A DNA stretch of 64,000 bases, taken from contig JAHAYJ010000006.1 of the NCBI GenBank assembly GCA_018384375.1, positions 32,199 through 96,198 of the forward strand. The letters run 5' to 3'. The DNA comes from Lachnospiraceae bacterium. GTDB taxonomy: Bacteria > Bacillota > Clostridia > Lachnospirales > Lachnospiraceae. The position numbers and the translations under genes are program-made. Under the pieces are notes generated by a model that was given only the letters and a program-made list of their open reading frames with translations, did no database searches and was not told where the DNA came from. Positions 44,847-53,279 of this stretch are shown here, one piece after another; position 1 is the first letter of the stretch; each line of letters starts with the position of its first letter.

Positions 44847-45782
44847 CTAGGCAGTAATGACGGTGCCTGCCTTGCCTCTCAATGCATCATTTACAGCTTC
44901 CAGAGAAGTAATCAGCACACTGCCGTCTTTGTTGGCATTAAGGTAAGTGATCGCCGCTTCGATTTTAGGAAGCATGGTTCCCTTTCCAAATTCACTTTCC
45001 GCAATCATTTTCTGTGCTTCGCTGACGGTGAGGGAAGAGACTGCCTGTTGGTCATCTGTACCGAAATTTTTGTAGACATTGGGCACAGAAGTCAGGATGA
45101 TCAGCTGATCTGCTTTTAAATCGGCGGCAAGCTTACCGGCAATGGCATCCTTTTCGATGACTGCAGATGCACCCTTTAAGGCATGCTTCTGCTCGATTAC
45201 GGGAATTCCGCCGCCACCGCAGGCGATGACGATCTGGTCAGCTTCTGCCAGAGTGCGGATTGCTTCGATCTCTACAATGTCAATGGGCTTGGGAGCGGCA
45301 ATGATGCGGCGGAAGCCCTTGCCCGGCTCTTCATATACGTAATTTCCTTTTTTGGTTTCAATCTCAGCATCTTCTGCGGACATATATCGGCCGATGAGCT
45401 TGGTGGGTTCATAAAAAGCTTCGTCATAGGGATCAACGGTTACCTGTGTAAGAATGGTGGAAACCGTTTTGCTGATCCCGCGGCTTAAAAGCTCTGCTTT
45501 CAGGGAGTTCTGGATATCATAGCCAACATAGCCCTGGCTCATGGCTGAGCAGACACACATGGGTGCAGGCGTATAGTCAATATAGAGACGGCGAAGCTCG
45601 GTCATTGCCTTGTGGATCATGCTGATCTGCGGACCATTGCTGTGCGTGATCGTCAGCTGATAGCCTGCCTCTACAAGATCGGCCAGTGCCTTTGCCGTGA
45701 ATTTAACGGCATCCCATTGCTCTAACGTCGTATAGCCAAGTGCGTTATGTCCAAGAGAAACAACTGCTTTTTTTTGACTCAT
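44847..45782 (-). CDS. arcC: Carbamate kinase
   Basis: 311 residues, amino-acid kinase family. Transfers phosphate between carbamoyl phosphate and ADP to give ATP, or the reverse. Seen: VVSLGHNALG at the N-terminus (usual ALGGNALG with one glycine replaced by histidine), THSNGPQISMI, VIACGGGGIPV, IEKDAIAGKLAADLKAD and FGKGTMLPKIEAA, the family's nucleotide and carbamate segments. No arginine deiminase or ornithine transcarbamylase gene is next to it, so it may serve purine or ureide breakdown or stand alone. AGAGGG precedes the start. Divergent from metN across a region with three GAAAC motifs. Confidence 0.9.
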   Translation of the reverse strand: MSQKKAVVSLGHNALGYTTLEQWDAVKFTAKALADLVEAGYQLTITHSNGPQISMIHKAMTELRRLYIDYTPAPMCVCSAMSQGYVGYDIQNSLKAELLSRGISKTVSTILTQVTVDPYDEAFYEPTKLIGRYMSAEDAEIETKKGNYVYEEPGKGFRRIIAAPKPIDIVEIEAIRTLAEADQIVIACGGGGIPVIEQKHALKGASAVIEKDAIAGKLAADLKADQLIILTSVPNVYKNFGTDDQQAVSSLTVSEAQKMIAESEFGKGTMLPKIEAAITYLNANKDGSVLITSLEAVNDALRGKAGTVITA

Positions 45783-45819
45783 GATGTAAACCCTCTTTCT
45801 ATGATAATCGTAATTAAGT

Positions 45820-45938
45820 CCGTTTCACAAATATAAACTAGTATAGCAAAATCATCGCAGTTTGTACAGTATGAAACGGTTTCCTGCATTGCAAGGGATT
45901 CGGCTTTATGTTATGATTAGAAAATATAAGTGAAACAG
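45820..45938. promoter_or_regulatory. Three TGAAACrG motifs and metNI promoter
   Basis: GTGAAACGG lies on the minus strand at 45828-45820, GAAACGGTTTC (a palindrome) at 45873-45883, and GTGAAACAG at 45930-45938. Between them lies a good sigma-A promoter for metN: TTGCAA (45889-45894), 17 bases, TATGAT (45912-45917). The spaced repeats in the divergent region suggest one regulator acting on both arcC and metNI. No S-box or other methionine riboswitch is visible. Confidence 0.5.
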
Positions 45939-45978
45939 TTTTTAAGCGCATAAGAGAAGAAATGAGGTTATGTGAGTA

Positions 45979-46992
45979 ATGGAGACAATGATTCAGATCA
46001 AGGATGTCACAAAGACCTTTGTGGGCAAGGACAATACGGTAGAAGCCCTGAAAGGGATCAATCTGGACATCCATAAGGGAGAAATATACGGAATCATCGG
46101 TATGAGCGGTGCGGGAAAATCTACCCTGGTAAGATGCCTGAACTTTCTGGAGCGTCCCACAAGCGGGACGGTACTGGTGGAAGGAAAGGACTTATCAACC
46201 CTTAAGGACAATGAGCTTCGGAAGATGCGTACCCAGATTGCAATGATCTTCCAGCATTTCAATCTGCTGATGCAAAGGACCGTACTTGACAATGTCTGCT
46301 TTCCCATGGAGATCACCAAAACATCCAGAAAGGATGCGGTGAAGAGAGCAAGAGAGCTGCTTGAGATCGTGGGACTTTCCCAGAAGGAGCTTTCCTATCC
46401 GGCACAGCTTTCCGGGGGACAGAAGCAGAGAGTGGCAATTGCAAGAGCGCTTGCAACCAATCCGAAGATCCTTCTTTGTGATGAGGCAACCAGTGCCCTG
46501 GATCCTACTACAACTAAAGCGATTCTGGCACTTCTCAAGGAAATCAATGAAAAATATGGTATCACGATCGTGATCATTACCCATGAGATGGCCGTTGTGC
46601 AGGAAATCTGCAGTCATGTTGCCATTATTGATGAAGGGAGTCTTGCAGAGACCGGAACGGTGGAGGAGGTATTTTCAAGACCCAAGAGTAAGGCGGCCAA
46701 GAAGCTGGTATTCCGGGGAGAGGAAAAGCACTATGATGAGATGCGGGGAAAGAGATGTATCCGCATTGTATTCTCCAGCAATTCTTCCTATGAGCCGGTC
46801 ATTGCCAATATGGTTCTTGCCTGCAATGCGCCGGTCAATATTCTTCTTGCCGACACCCAGGATATCGGCGGTGTGGCTCATGGCCAAATGATCCTGCAGC
46901 TGCCGGAGGAGGAAGTGACTGCGGAAAAGATGATACAGTACTTAAAGAACAGAAAACTGGAAGTGGAGGAGCTTGATAATTATGTGGGATAG
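45979..46992 (+). CDS. metN: Methionine-type ABC transporter ATPase with NIL domain
   Basis: 337 residues. Walker A GMSGAGKST, signature LSGGQKQRVAIARAL, Walker B ILLCDEATSALDP and switch IITHEMAVV. The C-terminal 75 residues (RIVFSSNSSYEPVIANMVL, QLPEEEVTAEKMIQYLK) are the NIL domain that binds methionine and inhibits transport in MetN. Pairs with metI downstream, overlapping by 11 bases. The binding protein gene metQ does not follow, which is unusual for this operon. Confidence 0.92.
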   Translation: METMIQIKDVTKTFVGKDNTVEALKGINLDIHKGEIYGIIGMSGAGKSTLVRCLNFLERPTSGTVLVEGKDLSTLKDNELRKMRTQIAMIFQHFNLLMQRTVLDNVCFPMEITKTSRKDAVKRARELLEIVGLSQKELSYPAQLSGGQKQRVAIARALATNPKILLCDEATSALDPTTTKAILALLKEINEKYGITIVIITHEMAVVQEICSHVAIIDEGSLAETGTVEEVFSRPKSKAAKKLVFRGEEKHYDEMRGKRCIRIVFSSNSSYEPVIANMVLACNAPVNILLADTQDIGGVAHGQMILQLPEEEVTAEKMIQYLKNRKLEVEELDNYVG

Positions 46993-47644
46993 TCAGACAA
47001 TTATGATGATTGCAGAAGGCACAGGTGTGACGCTCTATATGACACTGGTATCCACGCTGATTGCCTATGCACTTGGGCTTCCGATGGGAATCGTGCTGGT
47101 AGTGACAGCACCGGGCGGATTGAAGCCAAACAAAATTGTATATAAAATACTGGATGTGGTTGTGAATATTGTAAGAAGTATTCCTTTCTTAATATTGCTG
47201 ATGCTGATTATTCCGTTCACCAGACTGATTGTAGGGAAAAGCTATGGGGCAACGGCAACGATCGTACCGCTTGCCATTGCAGCTGCGCCCTTTGTGGCAC
47301 GGCTGGTGGAGTCCTCCCTGCTTGAGGTGGACCACGGCGTGATCGAGGCGGCACAGAGTATGGGGGCCGGGCTGGGAACTATTATTTTCAAGGTGCTGCT
47401 TGCAGAGGCGCGCACATCGTTGATCGTAGGGGCGACCATTTCCCTGGGGACGATCCTGGGATATTCTGCCATGGCCGGTGTTGTAGGAGGCGGCGGTCTG
47501 GGTGATATTGCGATCCGTTACGGGTACTACCGGTATCAGGCAGATATCATGATCGTGACAGTCGTGCTGCTGGTGGCGTTGGTACAAATCCTGCAGGTGA
47601 TTGGAACAAGACTTTCCAGAAAGCTGGATCGAAGAATTTCTTAG
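46982..47644 (+). CDS. metI: Methionine-type ABC transporter permease
   Basis: About 220 residues with five membrane helices and the EAA loop HGVIEAAQSMGAGLGTIIFKVLLAEA. N-terminal EGTGVTLYMTLVSTLIAYALGLPMGIVL and VNIVRSIPFLILLM match MetI. ATG 46982 has GGAGGAG nine bases ahead; a TTG at 46973 is less likely. Followed directly by a terminator, so the operon is metN-metI only. D-methionine, L-methionine or a relative could be the substrate, and a binding protein from elsewhere must serve it. Confidence 0.92.
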   Translation: MWDSQTIMMIAEGTGVTLYMTLVSTLIAYALGLPMGIVLVVTAPGGLKPNKIVYKILDVVVNIVRSIPFLILLMLIIPFTRLIVGKSYGATATIVPLAIAAAPFVARLVESSLLEVDHGVIEAAQSMGAGLGTIIFKVLLAEARTSLIVGATISLGTILGYSAMAGVVGGGGLGDIAIRYGYYRYQADIMIVTVVLLVALVQILQVIGTRLSRKLDRRIS

Positions 47645-47649
47645 GAAGA

Positions 47650-47678
47650 GGGCTGTTGCTGATGCAACAGCCCCTTTT
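47650..47678 (+). terminator. Terminator of metNI
   Basis: GGGCTGTTGC (47650-47659) pairs perfectly with GCAACAGCCC (47664-47673), TGAT loop, followed by CTTTTG. Confidence 0.92.
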
Positions 47679-47732
47679 GCGCATTAATTAGCAATTATTG
47701 AGTAGTATCAAAACCTCCTTTTTTATACAATA

Positions 47733-47746
47733 GTTTCATAAGAAAC
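47733..47746. promoter_or_regulatory. Short palindrome ahead of the GH43 gene
   Basis: GTTTC-ATAA-GAAAC, just after a TATACA that could serve as a -10, 22 bases before the GH43 start. It may be an operator. No clear -35 was found. Confidence 0.35.
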
Positions 47747-47767
47747 AGATGATGGGAGTGGAGCGTC

Positions 47768-49342
47768 ATGACAATTGCAAAAAACCCTATCTTAAAGGGA
47801 TTCTATCCGGATCCTTCCATCTGCAGGGTAGGGGAGGATTATTATCTTGTGAATTCCACATTTTCGTATGTTCCGGGAGTGCCTGTTTTCCACAGCAGGG
47901 ATCTTGCAAACTGGGAACAGATCGGGAATGTGTTGGAGAGAAAAAGCCAGCTTGTCTTAGATGGTGCCACGATGTCCCGGGGAATCTACGCTCCCACAAT
48001 CCGTTATCATAAGGGCATTTTTTATATGATCACCACCAATGTTTCTTATGGCGGCAACTTTTATGTGACGGCAGAGGATCCGGCAGGACCCTGGTCAGAC
48101 CCGGTGTATCTTAAGGTGCCTGAGGGCGTGGATGCAGGGATCGATCCCTCCCTTTATTTTGAGGGGGATAAATGCTATTACGTGGGCCAGCGGCAAAAGC
48201 AGAATGCCCGCTTTTTCGGGGACTGTGAGGTCTGGATGCAGGAGCTTGACCTTGAGAGGGGATGCCTGACGGGACCGGACTATATCCTATATCGCGGTGC
48301 CATGAAGGATGCCTGCTGGGTGGAGGGCCCGCATTTATATAAGATCGGAGAATATTATTATGTGACCTGTGCGGAGATGGGAACCAGCTTTGAACATAGC
48401 ATTTCGGTGGCCAGAAGTAGGGAGCTTACCGGACCTTACGAGAATTATCGCTGTAATCCGCTTCTCACACACAGGCATCTGGGAAGACAGTATCCGATTC
48501 AGAATATCGGTCACGGAGATCTGGTGGATACACCGGATGGAGAATGGTATCTTGTGATGCTGGGGACAAGGCCGGTAAACAATGCAGCAGAGCTTGGAAG
48601 AGAAACCTTTTTAGCAAGAGTGGAATGGCAGGAAGGCTGGCCGGTGGTCAATCCGGGAGAGGGAAAAATTCTTGAAAGACAGCCGGTATCTCTCCCTGAA
48701 AAGTCCCTTATGCCGGATGCCTGTCCGGCATGGCAGAGCAGGATGGAAATGCGGTTTACGGCTCCTCTGGATAAACGTTTTCTTTTTTTTCGTCATCCGA
48801 AGGAGGATACATATCAGATCATCAAAGAAAAGGAAATTGCGTTAAAGTGCAACGCGTCAAGACCTGAGGATGTGGATGGAGTACTCTCCTACATGGGTGT
48901 CCGCCAGCAGAGCAGAAGCTTTCAGACGGAAGCAGAGGTTTTCACCGGGCTGAAGGAAGGAGAGCAGGCTGGCCTATTGTACCTTTATGATGATGACAAT
49001 TATCTGAAATTTACCGTTTTGAGAAGAAAAGAGGGCGTAGCGGCAATTGTAGAAAAACGGGAAAATAAGCGGAACCGGATTCTTTCGGAGAGCATAATTG
49101 GGGAAACAGGTCTGCCGGAGAGCGAAAGCGGTAGCTGGCTGCGCCTTTCCATAAAGGGGCGGGGACAGCGGACTGAATTCTCTGTGCAGGGGAAGGTAAT
49201 CGTTAGTGGTGTGCCCACAGAATTTTTAAGCTCGGAGCGTGCTGGTGGCTTTGTGGGGTGTACCTACGGAATCTATGCCTTCGGAGACGGAACAGGCTAT
49301 GCCCGTTTCAGAAATCTGGTGATAGAATATCCCGGACTTTAA
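47768..49342 (+). CDS. GH43 beta-xylosidase / arabinofuranosidase
   Basis: 524 residues, no signal peptide, intracellular. A five-bladed propeller domain with base aspartate in GFYPDPSICRV (Asp15), pKa-tuning aspartate in DAGIDPSLYF (about 127) and acid glutamate in CWVEGPHLYKIG (about 187). The C-terminal 190 residues form a beta-sandwich (LSYMGVRQQSRSFQTEAEVF, GLLYLYDDDNYLKFTVLR), the GH43_C2 arrangement of XynB-type xylosidases. It complements the GH3 enzyme; side activity on arabinose substitutions is common. It is separate from the GH3 operon and lies just ahead of the xylulokinase operon. Confidence 0.93.
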   Translation: MTIAKNPILKGFYPDPSICRVGEDYYLVNSTFSYVPGVPVFHSRDLANWEQIGNVLERKSQLVLDGATMSRGIYAPTIRYHKGIFYMITTNVSYGGNFYVTAEDPAGPWSDPVYLKVPEGVDAGIDPSLYFEGDKCYYVGQRQKQNARFFGDCEVWMQELDLERGCLTGPDYILYRGAMKDACWVEGPHLYKIGEYYYVTCAEMGTSFEHSISVARSRELTGPYENYRCNPLLTHRHLGRQYPIQNIGHGDLVDTPDGEWYLVMLGTRPVNNAAELGRETFLARVEWQEGWPVVNPGEGKILERQPVSLPEKSLMPDACPAWQSRMEMRFTAPLDKRFLFFRHPKEDTYQIIKEKEIALKCNASRPEDVDGVLSYMGVRQQSRSFQTEAEVFTGLKEGEQAGLLYLYDDDNYLKFTVLRRKEGVAAIVEKRENKRNRILSESIIGETGLPESESGSWLRLSIKGRGQRTEFSVQGKVIVSGVPTEFLSSERAGGFVGCTYGIYAFGDGTGYARFRNLVIEYPGL

Positions 49343-49398
49343 GGGGTGTGCCGGGTAAAACGGAAGCAAAATAATGCTAATGGTATAAAAATGTTCAG

Positions 49399-49427
49399 TT
49401 GTGATTCGACAGAATATTTATTATAAT
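49399..49427 (+). promoter_or_regulatory. Sigma-A promoter of the xylulokinase operon
   Basis: TTGTGA (49399-49404), 17 bases, perfect TATAAT (49422-49427), 35 bases before the xylB start. Confidence 0.65.
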
Positions 49428-49462
49428 TAAAGAGATGCAGAACATATTAAAGGAGGGTTATC

Positions 49463-50932
49463 ATGCTGTACATAGGTGTTGATCTGGGTACCAGCGCAGT
49501 AAAGCTGCTGCTGATGGACGGAGAAGGAAAAATCCAGAAGATCGTCTCTAAGGAGTACCCCATTTATTTTCCCCATCCGGGCTGGTCAGAACAAAAACCG
49601 GAGGATTGGTTTGAACAGACCATGGCAGGAATTAAGGAACTGATCGCCGAGGCAGATAAGAGCAAGATTGCCGGAATCAGCTTTGGAGGACAGATGCACG
49701 GACTTGTGATTCTTGACAAGGAGGATCAGGTTATTCGCCCGGCACTTCTTTGGAATGACGGAAGAACCTTTGAAGAGTGTGATTATTTAAATAATGTAAT
49801 CGGAAAGGATAAGCTTTCGGAATATACAGCAAACATATCCTTTACCGGTTTCACCGCACCCAAGATTCTGTGGGTGAAGAATAAGGAGCCGGAAAATTTT
49901 GCCAGAATAGCAAAGATAATGCTTCCGAAGGATTATATCGCTTATAAACTGACCGGGGTACATTGCACGGATGTATCCGACGCTTCCGGTATGCTGCTCC
50001 TTGATGTAAAGAATCGCTGCTGGTCCAAGGAAATGTGTGAGATCTGCGGCATCAGTATGGATATGCTGCCAAAGCTGTTTGAAAGCTATGAATGTGTGGG
50101 TACGGTGAAAGAAGAAATCGCAAAGGAACTCGGCATTCCCGCAACCGTCAAGGTGGCGGCAGGCGCCGGTGATAATGCGGCAGCAGCGGTGGGAACAGGC
50201 ACAGTTGGAGAGGGTATGTGTAACATTTCCCTTGGTACCAGTGGAACCATTTTTATCTCCTCCAAGAAGTTCGGAGTGGATAAATTCAATGCCCTGCATG
50301 CCTTTGCCCATGCGGACGGCAACTATCATCTGATGGGCTGTATGCTCAGCGCGGCATCCTGCAACAAGTGGTGGATGGAGGACATCATCGGCACCGATGA
50401 ATATGCGAAGGAACAGGAGCCAATCACCAGGCTTGGCGAGAATCATGTTTACTTCCTTCCGTATCTGATGGGAGAGAGATCTCCTCATAATAATCCCAAT
50501 GCGAGAGGAACCTTTATCGGTATGACGATGGATACCAGCAGGGCAGATATGACTCAGGCTGTTCTGGAGGGCGTAGCCTTTGCTCTTCGTGATTCCCTGG
50601 AGGTCGCAAAATCCTTGGGCATTAAGCTTGAGAGAACCAAAATCTGCGGCGGCGGTGCAAAGAGCCCTCTGTGGAAAAAGATGATTGCCAATATCCTGAA
50701 TCTTAAGGTTGATGTGATCGAGAGCGAGGAAGGTCCCGCACTTGGAGGTGCGATGCTGGCAGCAGTAGCGTGCGGAGAATATGAGAGCGTTGAGGCGGCA
50801 GCAGCCAAGATCGTTAAGATCATAGATACCGTTGAGCCGGAACCGGAGCTTGTGGCAAAATATGAGGAAAGATACCAGCAGTTCAAGGAAATCTATCCTG
50901 CCTGCAAGCCTTTGTTTGAAATCATTAAGTAA
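49463..50932 (+). CDS. xylB: Xylulokinase
   Basis: 489 residues, FGGY sugar kinase. Phosphorylates D-xylulose to xylulose-5-phosphate for the pentose phosphate or phosphoketolase routes. Seen: GVDLGTSAVKLLLMD at the N-terminus, GISFGGQMHGLV with the MHG pair typical of xylulokinase, LWNDGRT, KDYIAYKLTG with VSDASGMLLLD, the ATP site GTSGTIF and KICGGGAKSPLWKKMIANIL. First gene of an operon with DUF4867 and an isomerase-family gene (28- and 60-base gaps). AGGAGGG precedes the start. Confidence 0.93.
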   Translation: MLYIGVDLGTSAVKLLLMDGEGKIQKIVSKEYPIYFPHPGWSEQKPEDWFEQTMAGIKELIAEADKSKIAGISFGGQMHGLVILDKEDQVIRPALLWNDGRTFEECDYLNNVIGKDKLSEYTANISFTGFTAPKILWVKNKEPENFARIAKIMLPKDYIAYKLTGVHCTDVSDASGMLLLDVKNRCWSKEMCEICGISMDMLPKLFESYECVGTVKEEIAKELGIPATVKVAAGAGDNAAAAVGTGTVGEGMCNISLGTSGTIFISSKKFGVDKFNALHAFAHADGNYHLMGCMLSAASCNKWWMEDIIGTDEYAKEQEPITRLGENHVYFLPYLMGERSPHNNPNARGTFIGMTMDTSRADMTQAVLEGVAFALRDSLEVAKSLGIKLERTKICGGGAKSPLWKKMIANILNLKVDVIESEEGPALGGAMLAAVACGEYESVEAAAAKIVKIIDTVEPEPELVAKYEERYQQFKEIYPACKPLFEIIK

Positions 50933-50960
50933 AAATAAAATATAAGAAAGGACGACAGAA

Positions 50961-51584
50961 ATGAAAGTTTACAGTGTAACAGACGATCGTTTTAAGAGGT
51001 ACGGAAAGATTGTAAAAGGCATTGATTTTTCAGAGCTGGTTGCCAAGCTGGAGGAGTGCACGCCGCTTCCCGATGGCGTAGATTACGTCCCCGGTCTTCC
51101 GGAACTTGAGGCTCTTCCGGTAATGAAGGAACTGTCTTCTAAGGCATACGGTGAGATGCCGATTCAGATTGGATACTGCAACGGGCATAATTCTATGCTG
51201 AATGCGCTTGAGTATCACAGGGATTCGGAAATCAATGTGGCGGCTACCGATGCCATCCTGATGCTGGGAAGCCAGCAGGATATCACAGAGGACTTTACCT
51301 ATGATACCTCTCTGGTTGAGGCATTTCTGGTACCGAAGGGAACTGCAGTCGAGGTGTATGCAACCACTCTTCACTATGCACCCTGTGGCGTAAACGGTGC
51401 CGGCTTTAAGGTGGGAATCGTTCTGCCAAAGGGAACGAACCTGGAACTTGCGGATGCCCATGAGGGCGGTGAGGACAGTCACATTACAGCAAAGAACAAA
51501 TGGCTGTTGGGACACCCGGAGGGAGGACTCCCGACAGGAAGCCCTATGGGACTTGTAGGAAAGAACCTTTGTATCAATGAGTAG
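50961..51584 (+). CDS. DUF4867 family protein, cupin-like
   Basis: 207 residues, cytosolic. Matches in character the uncharacterised DUF4867 family found beside pentose genes in Lachnospiraceae. A beta-rich core with GYCNGHNSMLNALEYHRDSE, ATDAILMLGS, EAFLVPKGTAVEVYATTLHYAPC and LADAHEGGEDSHI offers several histidines and glutamates that could bind a metal, as in cupin sugar isomerases. It lies between xylulokinase and an isomerase-family gene, so a role as sugar epimerase, isomerase or accessory factor in xylose entry is a fair inference. No reaction is known. Confidence 0.75.
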   Translation: MKVYSVTDDRFKRYGKIVKGIDFSELVAKLEECTPLPDGVDYVPGLPELEALPVMKELSSKAYGEMPIQIGYCNGHNSMLNALEYHRDSEINVAATDAILMLGSQQDITEDFTYDTSLVEAFLVPKGTAVEVYATTLHYAPCGVNGAGFKVGIVLPKGTNLELADAHEGGEDSHITAKNKWLLGHPEGGLPTGSPMGLVGKNLCINE

Positions 51585-51644
51585 TATGTGCTGAAAAGCT
51601 ACAGAAAATGAAATTTATATAAAAGATAACAGGAGGAACATCAA

Positions 51645-53129
51645 ATGAACAATTTACCTAAGGTGAAAATCGGAATTGTTGCGGTAAGCCGTGACTGCTT
51701 CCCGGAGTCTCTGTCCGTTAACAGAAGAAAAGCTCTTGTAGAGGCTTACAAGGCAAAATATGATGCATCAGACATCTATGAATGTCCGGTGTGCATCGTA
51801 GAAAGCGAAATCCATATGGTTCAGGCGCTTGAGGATATCAAGAAGGCAGGCTGTAATGCACTTTGTGTATACCTTGGAAACTTCGGTCCCGAAATTTCCG
51901 AAACACTTTTAGCAAAGCATTTTGACGGACCTTCCATGTTTATTGCAGCAGCTGAGGAATCCCAGAATGACCTGATCGGCGGACGTGGTGATGCTTACTG
52001 TGGTATGCTGAATGCAAGCTACAACTTAAAGCTTCGCAACATTAAGGCATATATTCCTGAGTATCCCGTGGGAACTGCAGCAGAATGTGCTGATATGATC
52101 AATGAATTTGTTCCGATTGCAAGAGCAATCGTTGGATTAAAGAGCCTGAAGATCATCAGCTTCGGTCCCAGACCGCTCAACTCCCTTGCTTGTAACGCCC
52201 CCATCAAGCAGCTTTACAACTTAGGCGTTGAAATTGAAGAGAACTCCGAACTTGATCTGTTTGAAGCATTCAACAAGCATGAGGGAGATGCAAGAATTCC
52301 CGCTAAGGTTAAGGAAATGGAAGAAGAACTGGGTGCCGGAAATCAGAAGCCTGAAATTTTGAACAAACTGGCACAGTATGAACTGACACTACTTGACTGG
52401 GTAGAGGCACATAAGGGGTATCGTGAGTATGTTGCAATTGCCGGTAAGTGCTGGCCTGCATTCCAGACACAGTTCGGTTTTGTACCTTGCTATGTAAACA
52501 GCCGTCTGACAGGTATGGGAATTCCTGTATCCTGCGAGGTTGATATTTACGGATGCTTAAGCGAGTTCATCGGTACTGCAGTAAGCAACGATATTGTAAC
52601 GTTGCTTGATATCAACAACACTGTACCTGATGATATGTATGAGGAATCCATCAAGGGTAAATTTGATTACACACATCAGGATACCTTCATGGGCTTCCAT
52701 TGCGGAAACACAAACTCCAAGAAGCTGGCATTCTGCAGCATGAAGAATCAGATGATCATGGCAAGAGCACTTCCCGAGGAGGTTACAAACGGTACTCTGG
52801 AAGGAGATATTGTTCCCGGTGAAATTACCTTCTATCGTCTCCAGTCTACGGCAGACTGCAAGCTGCGCGCTTACATTGCTCACGGTGAGGTTCTTCCGGT
52901 AGCAACCAAGTCTTTCGGTGGAATCGGTGTATTTGCTATTCCTGAGATGGGACGTTTCTATCGCCATGTTCTGATTGAAGGCAACTATCCTCATCACGGT
53001 GCGGTTGCATTCGGACATTACGGAAAGGCTCTGTACGAGGTATTTAAGTATATCGGTGTAGAGCTTGACGAGATCGGCTTCAATCGGCCTAAGGGAATGC
53101 TTTACAAGTCTGAGAATCCTTTTGCATAA
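51645..53129 (+). CDS. L-fucose/L-arabinose isomerase-family protein
   Basis: 494 residues. Fold family of FucI/AraA: an N-terminal Rossmann-like part (KVKIGIVAVSRDCFPESLS, AGCNALCVYLGNFGPEISET), SFGPRPLNSLACNAPI in the middle, and candidate metal ligands in SCEVDIYG (glutamate/aspartate), LLDINN and GFHCGNTN plus a later histidine. It is not the TIM-barrel XylA type. Located behind xylB and DUF4867 with no xylA in the window, it may convert xylose to xylulose or handle a related pentose. Its real substrate cannot be read from sequence. Strong AGGAGG precedes the start. Confidence 0.85.
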   Translation: MNNLPKVKIGIVAVSRDCFPESLSVNRRKALVEAYKAKYDASDIYECPVCIVESEIHMVQALEDIKKAGCNALCVYLGNFGPEISETLLAKHFDGPSMFIAAAEESQNDLIGGRGDAYCGMLNASYNLKLRNIKAYIPEYPVGTAAECADMINEFVPIARAIVGLKSLKIISFGPRPLNSLACNAPIKQLYNLGVEIEENSELDLFEAFNKHEGDARIPAKVKEMEEELGAGNQKPEILNKLAQYELTLLDWVEAHKGYREYVAIAGKCWPAFQTQFGFVPCYVNSRLTGMGIPVSCEVDIYGCLSEFIGTAVSNDIVTLLDINNTVPDDMYEESIKGKFDYTHQDTFMGFHCGNTNSKKLAFCSMKNQMIMARALPEEVTNGTLEGDIVPGEITFYRLQSTADCKLRAYIAHGEVLPVATKSFGGIGVFAIPEMGRFYRHVLIEGNYPHHGAVAFGHYGKALYEVFKYIGVELDEIGFNRPKGMLYKSENPFA

Positions 53130-53152
53130 GATATTTTAAATTGGTAGCAGGA

Positions 53153-53185
53153 AAGCGGATGAACAAACGGCTCATCCGCTTTTTG
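53153..53185 (+). terminator. Terminator of the xylB operon
   Basis: AAGCGGATGA (53153-53162) pairs with TCATCCGCTT (53172-53181), followed by TTTTG. Confidence 0.9.
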
Positions 53186-53196
53186 AATTTTTGTAC

Positions 53197-53225
53197 TTGA
53201 TTTATGGAATGGATTGCACTATGAT
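53197..53225 (+). promoter_or_regulatory. Promoter of the MATE gene
   Basis: TTGATT (53197-53202), 17 bases, TATGAT (53220-53225), 55 bases ahead of the ATG at 53280. This supports the later start over 53214, which would lie over the -10. Confidence 0.65.
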
Positions 53226-53279
53226 AAATTTCGGCTTTTGATGACTGTGTTCCACATAAGAAAGGAAAATGAAGGAAAG

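Noticed and set aside
45783..45978. S-box or T-box riboswitch ahead of metNI
   Set aside because: The leader after the promoter is only about 55 bases and has none of the stems or the terminator expected for either.
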